Origin: Candidatus Woesearchaeota archaeon
Lineage (GTDB): Archaea; Nanobdellota; Nanobdellia; Woesearchaeales; ARS49
Assembly (NCBI GenBank): GCA_019323555.1
Contig: JAHWHC010000055.1
Coordinates: 1-17,531 of the forward strand
Reading direction: 5' to 3'
DNA: 17,531 bases
Part shown: positions 1 through 6,351 of the stretch, in pieces
Position numbering within the stretch: the first letter of the stretch is position 1
How the letters are laid out: the number at the start of each line of letters is the position of its first letter
Translations under genes and position numbers: made by a program
The notes under the pieces: generated by a model
The model's database searches: none
What the model was told of the DNA's origin: nothing
Seen by the model: only the letters and a program-made list of their open reading frames with translations

Positions 1-27
1 AAGACTGAACATGTTCAAGAATATTGA
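1..27 (+). CDS. Possible 3' end of an upstream gene (edge fragment)
   Basis: Frame 1 reads eight codons (KTEHVQEY) and stops at TGA 25-27, two bases before the ATG of the hydrogenase large subunit. In group 3 hydrogenase operons the small subunit commonly precedes the large one, so this may be the tail of that gene. Eight residues cannot identify a product, and frame 2 is also open here. Confidence 0.3.
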   Translation, partial: KTEHVQEY

Positions 28-29
28 AA

Positions 30-1307
30 ATGGCAAAAAAAATAAACCTAAATCATATAACAAAAATAGAGGGCCATGCTAAACTCCATATCAAGATAGA
101 TAAAGGAGAGGTCAAGAAAGTAGAACTCTGTATTTTTGAGGGCTCCCGCTATTTTGAAGGCATAATGAAAGACAAGAAGTACAATGATGTAAATCATATT
201 GCTTCTCGTATTTGCGGAATATGCTCGCCTGTACATGGTCTTACTTCTGTTAAAGCAACTGAAAAAGCAATGGGAGTGCAGGTATCTCAACAAACAGAGA
301 TACTAAGAGAGTTGTTGAACATAGGTGGAACAATACAGAGCCATGTGTTACACTTGTATTTCTTAACACTGCCAGATTATACTGGTTTTCAAAACGCAGT
401 GCAGATGGCACAAAAACACCCAGAGAAAGTAAAGACTGCATTGAAAATAAAACAGATTGGAAATGATATTGTCAGAACAATCGGCGGCCGAGACATACAT
501 CCATTCACATTGACGCCTGGCGGATTTGTTAGAATACCTCAACAAGATGAATTGAAATCTTTGCTTGTTAAAGCAAAAGCCTGCTTAGCAGATGCTGAAA
601 AGACAGCGCACTTATTCTGTGGGCTGAAATACCCTGAATTTACGCGCGAAACAAAACACTATGCATTAAGAGCCAAAAAAGACTGCTACTTCTGCCCAGA
701 AGACCAGATAACCTGTACAGGGGGAAAGGAATGTATTGCAGTCACAGACTATGAACAGTATTTCAAGGAATTCTTCAAGCAAGGCTCAACATCAGAGTTT
801 GCAAAAGCAAAAGAAGGAAGCTACATGGTAGGAGCATGGTCAAGAATACTGAATAATTACAACCAACTATCAAAAGAATCAAAAGAATTAACAAGATGCA
901 TACTGCCAAGAGAACACAGCCCATTCATGAACAACCCTGCACAAGCAGTAGAGATATACGAAGGGCTGAAGAAAACAATAGAATTAATTGAAGGAACTGA
1001 CTTTAAGCCAGAAAAACCTGTTGAAGTTAAAATGAAAGCAGGAGTGGGCATAGGAGCAAATGAAGCACCTAGAGGGATTGTTTTTCATAAGTACAAGTAT
1101 GACAAGAACGGCTTTACAAACTTCATTAACATTACAACACCAACAACACAGAACCTTCCAAATCTAGAGGATGACATCAAACACTTCTTGCCAACAATAT
1201 TAGATAAATCTAAAGAAGAGATACAATTAGAGATAGAGAAGTTGATTAGGGCTTATGATCCCTGTATCTCTTGTGCAACGCACTTTTTAGAGATTATTTG
1301 GGAATAA
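30..1307 (+). CDS. [NiFe]-hydrogenase large (catalytic) subunit, group 3-like
   Basis: Catalytic subunit that carries the Ni-Fe(CN)2CO centre and makes or oxidises H2; cytoplasmic in group 3 enzymes. An in-frame TTG at 24 exists, but ATG 30 (425 aa) gives the usual start. Numbering from TTG 24, the L1 motif RICGIC with a following His lies at 62-71 (C64, C67) and the L2 motif DPCxxCxxH at 412-420 (C414, C417). Both nickel-binding CxxC pairs are therefore intact. Seven residues follow His420, a short C-terminal tail of the kind removed by a maturation protease, and a protease gene lies downstream at 1827-2192. The L1 context and IEGHAKLHI start resemble Thermococcales HydA-type (group 3b) proteins, but the subgroup is a guess. 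An unusual cluster of four Cys sits at C221, C224, C231 and C237. The stop abuts the convergent rubrerythrin stop. Confidence 0.93.
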   Translation: MAKKINLNHITKIEGHAKLHIKIDKGEVKKVELCIFEGSRYFEGIMKDKKYNDVNHIASRICGICSPVHGLTSVKATEKAMGVQVSQQTEILRELLNIGGTIQSHVLHLYFLTLPDYTGFQNAVQMAQKHPEKVKTALKIKQIGNDIVRTIGGRDIHPFTLTPGGFVRIPQQDELKSLLVKAKACLADAEKTAHLFCGLKYPEFTRETKHYALRAKKDCYFCPEDQITCTGGKECIAVTDYEQYFKEFFKQGSTSEFAKAKEGSYMVGAWSRILNNYNQLSKESKELTRCILPREHSPFMNNPAQAVEIYEGLKKTIELIEGTDFKPEKPVEVKMKAGVGIGANEAPRGIVFHKYKYDKNGFTNFINITTPTTQNLPNLEDDIKHFLPTILDKSKEEIQLEIEKLIRAYDPCISCATHFLEIIWE

Positions 1308-1811
1308 TTATTTAATCTCCTTAAACTTATCCTTAGGAGCGCTGCAGACAGGACAGATGTCTGGAAGCTCATCTCCTGTGAAAGTGTAACCGCATACTTG
1401 GCAGACATGATAAGGATTTGGTTCAAGATCTTTTTTCTCCTTGATTGCTTTCAAGGCTTTCTCGTATTCTCCTTCATGAATCTTTTCAGCTGCAATAGCC
1501 CACTGGAAAGTCCGCACTGCATCATTATCTTCTGATTTTTCTGCCTCAGCAATGAATCGCGGGTACATCTTCTCTGATTCATATTTCTCACCCTCAAAAG
1601 CAGCAACCAGATTCTGCTCTGTGGTGCCGACACCTTTCAAGGTAAGCAAGTGATTCTTTGCATGAATAGTCTCAGAAGCAGCAGCTGTCCTAAAAAACTT
1701 AGCAATCTGCTTCAAGCCCTCTTGCTCTGCTTTGTCTGCAAAAAACAAATATTTCCTATTAGCCTGGCTCTCGCCAGCAAAAGCCTCTTGAAGATTTTCT
1801 TTAGTAGTCAT
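1308..1811 (-). CDS. rbr: Rubrerythrin
   Basis: Non-haem iron peroxidase that reduces H2O2 to water in anaerobes, using electrons passed through a rubredoxin-type iron site; cytoplasmic. The 167-aa protein has a ferritin-like four-helix domain (about 1-125) with diiron ligands E14, E47xxH50 and E109xxH112. A C-terminal rubredoxin-like domain follows, with C137xxC140 and C153xxC156. This is the standard length and order for a classical rubrerythrin. I chose ATG 1811 over the in-frame GTG at 1820 because a Shine-Dalgarno GGGGTGA (1817-1823) sits five bases upstream. The gene follows the hydrogenase maturation protease by 15 bases and is probably co-transcribed with it. Placing it beside an oxygen-sensitive hydrogenase suits a protective role (inference). 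Confidence 0.95.
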   Translation of the reverse strand: MTTKENLQEAFAGESQANRKYLFFADKAEQEGLKQIAKFFRTAAASETIHAKNHLLTLKGVGTTEQNLVAAFEGEKYESEKMYPRFIAEAEKSEDNDAVRTFQWAIAAEKIHEGEYEKALKAIKEKKDLEPNPYHVCQVCGYTFTGDELPDICPVCSAPKDKFKEIK

Positions 1812-1816
1812 AATAT

Positions 1817-1823
1817 TCACCCC
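1817..1823 (-). promoter_or_regulatory. Shine-Dalgarno site of rubrerythrin
   Basis: Minus strand GGGGTGA, five bases before the ATG at 1811. It decides the start over the GTG that it contains, and marks rubrerythrin as an internal operon gene. Confidence 0.7.
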
Positions 1824-1826
1824 AGA

Positions 1827-2192
1827 TTATTCTTTTCTTAAATCATTTATAAGTTTTATTATTCCCTGCTGTATGATTTCCTTATCGCCCTGCATAGGAA
1901 TACCAATGATTGTAACATTATTTATCTCACCAACTGATTTCCTGAGCTTTAACTCAGTGCCTAAATCAAAATCATGCATAGAGACTGGATGAAAATCCTT
2001 TATCTTCTCCAAAGGAATCAGTCTGACATCGTCAATGCCCTTGACAACATCAAGAATCACAACATCTCCCTTAATTCCATCAAAAGAATCACATTTGATG
2101 AACTCAACACCATCTATTTGCAATTCATCAGCCAATTGCTTAGCCAGAGAATCCTCTTCAATAAACTCATTACCAAAACAAAGCACTTTCAT
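1827..2192 (-). CDS. Hydrogenase maturation endopeptidase (HycI/HyaD/HybD family)
   Basis: Nickel-dependent protease that clips the C-terminal tail of the hydrogenase large subunit once Ni-Fe is inserted, closing the active site. The protein is 121 aa, shorter than the usual 150 or so. Visible family signatures are the N-terminal GN (7-8) with acidic residues E12-E13-D14, where family members carry the first metal ligand; LDVV with D48, the second ligand region; and H73-D74, the His ligand region. In E. coli HybD the ligands are Glu16, Asp62 and His93, so here the first may be an Asp (alignment by eye). The likely substrate is the large subunit at 30-1307. The gene is leaderless, first in an operon with rubrerythrin, and shares a promoter zone with the divergent EamA gene. 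Confidence 0.88.
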   Translation of the reverse strand: MKVLCFGNEFIEEDSLAKQLADELQIDGVEFIKCDSFDGIKGDVVILDVVKGIDDVRLIPLEKIKDFHPVSMHDFDLGTELKLRKSVGEINNVTIIGIPMQGDKEIIQQGIIKLINDLRKE

Positions 2193-2212
2193 ACCTGTGT
2201 AAAATCAAAAAG

Positions 2213-2222
2213 TATTTATATT
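2213..2222. promoter_or_regulatory. Shared bidirectional TATA box
   Basis: TATTTATATT read forward gives TTTATATT (2215-2222), centred 24.5 nt before the ATG at 2243. Read in reverse it gives TATAAATA (2220-2213), centred 24.5 nt before the ATG whose first base is 2192. One box can therefore drive leaderless transcripts of the protease operon and the EamA gene. Confidence 0.65.
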
Positions 2223-2242
2223 CTTTATTGTTCTGCAATCAC

Positions 2243-3133
2243 ATGATAAAGAAGGGGTATGCACTTGTTCTATTAACAGCACTAGTTAGCGGAGTGTCTA
2301 TCTTTGTAAACAAATTCGGGGTAGAAGGAATAAATCCATACTTATTCACCTGGGCAAAAAACATATTGGTTGTATTATTCTTGTTTTCATTGTTAATCTT
2401 ATTCAAAGAATTTAAAACATTCAAGACACTAAATAACAAGCAGTGGCTAAAGCTGGTTGCAATAGGATTTTTCGGGGGCTCAATACCATTTTTATTGTTC
2501 TTCAAAGGCTTGTCAATGAGCCCAAGCTCAACAGCAGCACTGTTGCACAAATCAATGTTTATCTTTGTAAGTGCAGCAGCAATATTGTTCCTAAAAGAAA
2601 AGATGAACAAAGGATTCATCATAGCTGCAGTATTATTATTCGCAGGAAACTTATTTTTACTAAAATTAACAAACTTAGGTTTTGGAATTCCTGAAGTATT
2701 GATATTAATCGCAGTACTTTTCTGGTCAACAGAGACAATCATCTCAAAAAATGCACTAAAAGAACTGCCATCCAATGTTGTTGCATTTGGCAGAATGTTC
2801 TTTGGAGCAATATTTATCCTAGGATTCCTAATTGCAACAGGAAACATGGGGCAGTTCCTTGAATTGACTGTTCCACAATTAGGATGGATTGCATTAACAT
2901 CCGTATTCTTATTGTTATACGTTACAACCTGGTATGCAGGACTAAAATACACACCAGCATCAATTGCAGCAAGCATCTTAGTGTTAGGAAGCGCAATCAC
3001 AACCATATTATCAATTGCTTATGCAGGATCTTTCAGCATTGTAGAAATCCTAGGAGTTGGCTTAATCAGTGCAGGAGTTATCACAGCAATTGCAACATCA
3101 AGAATGAAAATATTACTTCCTTCAAAAAACTAG
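2243..3133 (+). CDS. EamA-type drug/metabolite transporter
   Basis: Integral membrane carrier of the DMT superfamily; the substrate cannot be told from sequence. The 296-aa protein shows about ten hydrophobic helices in two homologous halves of five, the usual EamA x2 layout. The first half includes a GGSIPFLLFFKGLSM-type stretch near 80-95, the second ends near residue 285 with a short basic tail. ATG 2243 is preferred to an upstream in-frame TTG at 2228, because the 2215-2222 TATA box places transcription start at or next to 2243. The TAG stop overlaps the convergent HypC-like gene through the shared palindrome CTAG (3130-3133). It sits between hydrogenase genes with no obvious functional tie to them. 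Confidence 0.9.
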   Translation: MIKKGYALVLLTALVSGVSIFVNKFGVEGINPYLFTWAKNILVVLFLFSLLILFKEFKTFKTLNNKQWLKLVAIGFFGGSIPFLLFFKGLSMSPSSTAALLHKSMFIFVSAAAILFLKEKMNKGFIIAAVLLFAGNLFLLKLTNLGFGIPEVLILIAVLFWSTETIISKNALKELPSNVVAFGRMFFGAIFILGFLIATGNMGQFLELTVPQLGWIALTSVFLLLYVTTWYAGLKYTPASIAASILVLGSAITTILSIAYAGSFSIVEILGVGLISAGVITAIATSRMKILLPSKN

Positions 3134-3573
3134 ACTTTTTCTACTGCATAACCATAATGAACCATAACAGTATCCCCTACTTTAGCATCTTCATAAAGCA
3201 CATTGACGTTTCTAAGGTCTCCCTCTCCTAGATCAACCTTAAACACATCATCAAACTGCTGAATCAATTTTCCTTTTCTGACAACACACAACCGCTTAAT
3301 CATTGGAGGTAAAGTTTTAGTTAATGCTTCTTCGTGCCTGTTCCAGAAATACTCCCTTATCACTTCTATGTTCCAGTAATCAGGGCTTATTTTCTTCAAT
3401 TCGCCTATTGGCTTTGGAAACGCTTTCTCCAGATACGCCCTGTCCATCGGGGTTTCAGTCTCTACTGCTTTTTTCATGGCTTCCCACTCTTCTTCTGTAA
3501 TCGTCTTGACATAATCAACTAGAACACGCGCGCAGGTGAATGCATATCTCAAGAAATAAACCTCAGGCAACAT
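3130..3573 (-). CDS. Helical N-terminal domain fused to a HypC-like domain
   Basis: Probable hydrogenase maturation factor of 147 aa. Residues 1-90 form a mostly helical region I do not recognise (YAFTCARVLVDYV at 10-22, two acidic helices, a Pro-rich hinge). Residues 93-147 align by eye with HypC: LCVVRKGKL (C96) sits where HypC has its N-terminal MCLAxPGK, and VGDTVMVHYGYAVEK (132-146) matches the conserved HypC segment with its His (H139). The HypC C-terminal helix is missing. HypC chaperones Fe(CN)2CO between HypD and the large subunit through a Cys that is normally residue 2, so an internal Cys behind a domain is atypical. The gene overlaps the 3' end of hypC by 11 bases and has a Shine-Dalgarno-like AGGAGTG about six bases upstream. 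It is last in the hypA-hypC operon. Confidence 0.72.
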   Translation of the reverse strand: MLPEVYFLRYAFTCARVLVDYVKTITEEEWEAMKKAVETETPMDRAYLEKAFPKPIGELKKISPDYWNIEVIREYFWNRHEEALTKTLPPMIKRLCVVRKGKLIQQFDDVFKVDLGEGDLRNVNVLYEDAKVGDTVMVHYGYAVEKV

Positions 3574-3769
3574 TCTCCCACTCCTTTAAGGTTGCCAAGG
3601 CCTCTTCTTCTGATAATTTCTGGACAATAATCTTTGCAGAGACAAAAACATAATCACCAATGCTATAATCACCGTCTACGATTGTTGCAATCCTTTGCTC
3701 ACCAGGATACTGTACAGTTGCCTCATTCCCCTCAATCTTGATTATTTTACCAGGCATTGCAAGACACAT
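3563..3769 (-). CDS. hypC: Hydrogenase assembly chaperone HypC
   Basis: Small chaperone (68 aa, normal for HypC/HybG) that carries the Fe(CN)2CO group with HypD and delivers it to the large-subunit precursor. The diagnostic MCLAMPGKI start is present with Cys2 and Pro6, followed by the beta-barrel and a C-terminal LSEEEALATL helix. In the segment where family members read VHxGxA, this protein reads VSAKIIV (41-49), so the usual His is a Ser at 44. The HypC-like domain encoded next in the operon keeps that His, which suggests the two share the job (inference). The start overlaps the hypA stop (TAATG, one base) and the end overlaps the next gene by 11 bases. Confidence 0.93.
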   Translation of the reverse strand: MCLAMPGKIIKIEGNEATVQYPGEQRIATIVDGDYSIGDYVFVSAKIIVQKLSEEEALATLKEWENVA

Positions 3770-4092
3770 TATTCCACCACCACATCCTTTAAGACAATAT
3801 CCTCCCCTTCAATTATCTTGAACGGAACCTTCTTGCACTTAGGACACTCAAACAAAGTCAAGTCATGGGCTTTTTCCAGTATCTTAGGAGCTCCTTTATA
3901 ACCGCACTTGCACTCAACAAGGCCAGGAACCTTGATTACCTCAATCTCCCAGTCAACCCGCTTTTTCAAGGCCTCTTCCAGGTCTTCTGCAGGCAAGTGT
4001 GCTAAATCACCTACTTCTATAGTGACTTTTTTCACATTCCCCTGCTCCTTGGCCTTGTCAATAAGCTTCTGAGCAATAAACCCCTCGTGCAT
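3769..4092 (-). CDS. hypA: Hydrogenase nickel incorporation protein HypA
   Basis: Metallochaperone that passes nickel to the hydrogenase large subunit, normally with the GTPase HypB (not in this window). The 107-aa length is typical. The mature N-terminus MHE holds the nickel-binding His2 and Glu3. The C-terminal half has the structural zinc site, CxC with CGY near 62-65 and a second CPKC near 83-86. It is the first gene of the hypA-hypC-HypC-like operon and is probably leaderless: minus-strand CTTATATA (4122-4115) is centred 26.5 nt upstream. A 6-bp-arm palindrome (4095-4109) lies between the TATA box and the start, a possible operator site. Confidence 0.95.
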   Translation of the reverse strand: MHEGFIAQKLIDKAKEQGNVKKVTIEVGDLAHLPAEDLEEALKKRVDWEIEVIKVPGLVECKCGYKGAPKILEKAHDLTLFECPKCKKVPFKIIEGEDIVLKDVVVE

Positions 4093-4094
4093 AC

Positions 4095-4109
4095 AAGCAC
4101 ATAGTGCTT
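4095..4109. promoter_or_regulatory. Inverted repeat just upstream of hypA (possible operator)
   Basis: AAGCAC-ATA-GTGCTT is a perfect inverted repeat with 6-bp arms and a 3-bp spacer, lying between the hypA TATA box and its start codon. That is where a repressor would block initiation. It is only one copy, so the regulatory role is a guess. Confidence 0.3.
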
Positions 4110-4114
4110 TCTTG

Positions 4115-4122
4115 TATATAAG
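4115..4122 (-). promoter_or_regulatory. TATA box of the hypA operon
   Basis: Minus-strand CTTATATA, centred 26.5 nt upstream of the hypA ATG, implying a leaderless transcript. Confidence 0.6.
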
Positions 4123-4138
4123 ATTTTCTAGTAAGGTT

Positions 4139-4146
4139 TTTATATT
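4139..4146 (+). promoter_or_regulatory. TATA box of the geranylgeranyl-reductase-like gene
   Basis: TTTATATT centred 24.5 nt upstream of the ATG at 4167, with no Shine-Dalgarno between them; leaderless start predicted. Confidence 0.6.
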
Positions 4147-4166
4147 AGAGTATCAAAACAAACCAT

Positions 4167-5186
4167 ATGAAAAAAGAGGCTGTGATAGTCGGTGCTGGGC
4201 CAGGGGGCCTGAGCGCTGCAGAGACACTTGCAAACGCAGGAAAAGATGTCCTTGTTCTTGAACAAAAGAAAATAATCGGCAACAAAGTGTGCGCAGGAGG
4301 ACTGACCCTTAATGCAATAAAACTAGGGATACCAAAATCACTTTTTCAGAGAAGCTTCAAGAAAATAATACTGCATGATACAAAAGAGACAGTAGAGGTT
4401 GAGCTTAGCAAGACAGTTGTTGCAACAGTCGACAGAAAAGACCTCGGCAGATGGATGGCAAACAAGGCTAAAAAAGCAGGAGCAGAGATACAAACAGAGA
4501 CAAGAGTAAAAAACATAGGAAAGAATTTCATTGAAACAGATGACAAAAAAATATTTTTCAAGCATTTAATCGGGGCTGACGGCGCAAACAGCATTGTAAG
4601 AAAACACCTCGGGCTTGACAGCAAGAAAGTACTGTCTGCATTTCAGTACATAGTACCAAGAAAATTCAAAGACATTGAGATTTTTGTGGACCCAGACAAG
4701 TTCGGGCCAGTATACGCATGGATCTTCCCCTACTCAAAAACAACATCCATAGGCTCAGGAGCAGACCTGGATTACAAAGGCATAAAACCAAACACTGTTA
4801 AGAACAACTTTGATGCCTGGTGCAGAAAGAGAAACTATGACATCAAGAACTCAGAATTCCAGGCACATATAATCAATTATGACTACCAAGGATACCAATT
4901 TGGAAAAAAGTTCCTGATAGGAGATGCAGGGGGTTTTGCATCAGGACTGACAGGAGGGGGCATGTACCAAGCAATGATTTCTGGAAAAGAAGCTGCCAAA
5001 AAAATACTCCACCCAAAATACGACTGCCCAGACATGCACCATGTGCTGAAAACAAAAGCAATAGAGGAAGCTGTATTAGCTGGCTTGGAGATAAACAAGA
5101 CAGCATCAAAAATAGGATATGGCCTGCTTGCAAAGATGTGCAAGACCCAATTATTAGGAAGATTCTTTGTAGAGCATCTCGGCTGA
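4167..5186 (+). CDS. Geranylgeranyl reductase family FAD-dependent oxidoreductase
   Basis: Flavoprotein of the family that saturates the isoprenoid chains of archaeal membrane lipids (digeranylgeranylglycerophospholipid reductase) or related polyprenols. The 339-aa protein has the N-terminal FAD-binding GAGPGG (9-14) followed by the beta-strand end VLVLEQ, and a GADGAN motif (136-141). It also has the family-specific YxWxFP-x7-GxG motif (Y183, W185, F187-P188, G196, G198), and GDAGGF (252-257) as the second FAD motif. This combination separates it from general monooxygenases. Length is somewhat shorter than many 390-450-aa members, mainly at the C-terminus. It is a stand-alone leaderless gene, divergent from hypA. 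Archaea often have several paralogues, so the exact substrate is open. Confidence 0.88.
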   Translation: MKKEAVIVGAGPGGLSAAETLANAGKDVLVLEQKKIIGNKVCAGGLTLNAIKLGIPKSLFQRSFKKIILHDTKETVEVELSKTVVATVDRKDLGRWMANKAKKAGAEIQTETRVKNIGKNFIETDDKKIFFKHLIGADGANSIVRKHLGLDSKKVLSAFQYIVPRKFKDIEIFVDPDKFGPVYAWIFPYSKTTSIGSGADLDYKGIKPNTVKNNFDAWCRKRNYDIKNSEFQAHIINYDYQGYQFGKKFLIGDAGGFASGLTGGGMYQAMISGKEAAKKILHPKYDCPDMHHVLKTKAIEEAVLAGLEINKTASKIGYGLLAKMCKTQLLGRFFVEHLG

Positions 5187-5200
5187 CTAATAGAAAAGTT

Positions 5201-5208
5201 TTTAAATA
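5201..5208 (+). promoter_or_regulatory. TATA box of the small-membrane-protein/lgt operon
   Basis: TTTAAATA; initiation about 26 nt downstream (near 5230) would give a short leader holding the Shine-Dalgarno site at 5234-5240. A second AT-rich box, TTTATATT (5214-5221), is less consistent with that leader. Confidence 0.5.
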
Positions 5209-5233
5209 GGAACTTTATATTTAAGTAAAAAAA

Positions 5234-5240
5234 GGGGGTG
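5234..5240 (+). promoter_or_regulatory. Shine-Dalgarno site of the 58-aa gene
   Basis: GGGGGTG eight bases before the ATG at 5249. This first gene of an operon is leadered, unlike most first genes in the window. Confidence 0.6.
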
Positions 5241-5248
5241 TAATAGTA

Positions 5249-5425
5249 ATGGCTAAGAAAAAAAGAAGCAAAGCTAAACCAAAATTAAAGTTCAAGCCAA
5301 AACCAGCAGCAGTTTATAGAGTTGAATCATCAACTTGTGCTCCAGAGATAAAGCTGGCAATTTGGGGAATAATAGCACTTGTTGTTGTAGTAGTGCTGGT
5401 CATGTATTTCACTGGAATGTTATAA
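5249..5425 (+). CDS. 58-aa lysine-rich single-pass membrane protein
   Basis: Small open frame not recognised as a known family. Residues 1-18 are strongly basic (11 Lys/Arg), a short linker carries one Cys (C30), and residues 36-54 form one hydrophobic segment rich in Val/Ile/Leu. The positive-inside rule predicts a cytoplasmic N-terminus, which could bind nucleic acid or ribosome (inference). Support for it being real: a strong Shine-Dalgarno, an upstream TATA box, and only 2 bases to the next ORF of the same operon. The size and tail-anchor-like layout recall archaeal SecG (Sec61 beta), but I do not see that family's conserved segment before the helix. Confidence 0.6.
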   Translation: MAKKKRSKAKPKLKFKPKPAAVYRVESSTCAPEIKLAIWGIIALVVVVVLVMYFTGML

Positions 5426-5427
5426 AC

Positions 5428-5562
5428 ATGGCTAAAAAAGAAGATATTTTTCTTATTATTATACTTTTAATTATCATAGTCGTGTTAGCGTGGGTCATAG
5501 CAAATCTTGACCTTCTCTTTCCCACGCCAGGAGCAAAAGCACTGCTAGGATCAATAGCATGA
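5428..5562 (+). CDS. 44-aa single-pass membrane peptide
   Basis: Starts at ATG 5428, two bases after the preceding stop, with MAKKED then a 20-residue Ile/Leu/Val helix (about 7-27). A short C-terminal stretch NLDLLFPTPGAKALLGSIA follows. Its TGA overlaps the ATG of the next gene by 4 bases (ATGA), the same coupling seen elsewhere in this window, which argues that it is translated. It shares the MAKK start and single-helix layout with the 58-aa protein just upstream, though the helices do not look homologous. No family recognised; it could be a small subunit or regulator of the polytopic protein downstream. Confidence 0.55.
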   Translation: MAKKEDIFLIIILLIIIVVLAWVIANLDLLFPTPGAKALLGSIA

Positions 5563-6350
5563 AAGAGATCTCCAGCTTAAAACAAGCTCTTAGAATAGCA
5601 TACAAGAACAAAAAAGAGTTTTTGCTAAGCGTATTCTTCGATATCTTATTCTTCTTTGTGTATGGCTTTGCAACAGCGCCAATATACATGACATTAATGA
5701 CGCATGTGAATATAATAGGAACATATGCAGGAGAGGCAGTGAAGACAGCGACAAGAGATAGCCAGAGCATGTTCTCTGTAATGTCTTCTGAAGCAATAGC
5801 ACCATATTTTAACAACATAATATTGTTATTACTTGTACTGGCTGTAACAGTATACCTGATTTATTGCATTTTCCAGGCAATTAACTGGAAAATAGCTTTA
5901 GAGCTCACTGGAAAGAAGATAAAGTATCTGGATTACCTGAAAAAGTTCCTAGTAATCAATATCCTTTGGTTCTTTCTATTCATTGTGTATTATGTGCTTG
6001 GATTTATTATAGACATAAGAAAAATACTGATAAGCGCAATAATGCAGACAGAGGCATCAAGTGCACTGAATGTTGTGCTGATGTTTTACCTGATATTCAT
6101 CGCTTACTTTGCAGTGATTTCATATGTAAAACTAAACCTTGGAAAAAGCATAAGCACAGGCAAGAGCAAGATAAGACAGCTGCTGCCTTCAATACTCATG
6201 ATTGCAGTTTACCTGCTTGCCCTTAATATCGTGATAAAACTATTGGATTCTGTAAATCCTTTAGTTGCTGTTATCACAGGATTTATTCTGTTGCTTCCTG
6301 CAATGACAATTGCAAGAATTTATATATCATTGGTAATACAAAAGACATAA
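5559..6350 (+). CDS. Polytopic membrane protein of unknown function
   Basis: A 263-aa protein with about six hydrophobic segments, roughly 22-45, 82-107, 131-152, 171-192, 206-226 and 229-257. A soluble, polar stretch lies near 50-80, and short basic loops (KKIKYLDYLKK near 118-128, GKSKIRQLL near 201-209) point to cytoplasmic faces. I see no catalytic motif and do not recognise the family; many archaeal genomes have such DUF-type membrane proteins. It is translationally coupled to the 44-aa peptide (ATGA) and ends one base before lgt, so it is in the same operon. A role in the cell envelope is only a guess from that context. Confidence 0.75.
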   Translation: MKEISSLKQALRIAYKNKKEFLLSVFFDILFFFVYGFATAPIYMTLMTHVNIIGTYAGEAVKTATRDSQSMFSVMSSEAIAPYFNNIILLLLVLAVTVYLIYCIFQAINWKIALELTGKKIKYLDYLKKFLVINILWFFLFIVYYVLGFIIDIRKILISAIMQTEASSALNVVLMFYLIFIAYFAVISYVKLNLGKSISTGKSKIRQLLPSILMIAVYLLALNIVIKLLDSVNPLVAVITGFILLLPAMTIARIYISLVIQKT

Positions 6351-6351
6351 A

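Noticed and set aside
24..29. TTG 24 as start of the hydrogenase large subunit
   Set aside because: ATG 30 is in frame two codons later, lies just after an upstream stop and gives the usual start; TTG adds only two residues.
2239..3006. 255-codon open frame on the minus strand opposite the EamA transporter
   Set aside because: It is antisense to a clear ten-helix transporter, is rich in Asn/Lys/Ile and has no recognisable domain; a shadow of the codon bias.
5249..5425. Identification of the 58-aa protein as SecG/Sec61 beta
   Set aside because: Size and single C-terminal helix fit, but the conserved segment before the helix and the preceding Pro are not seen, so I left it unnamed.
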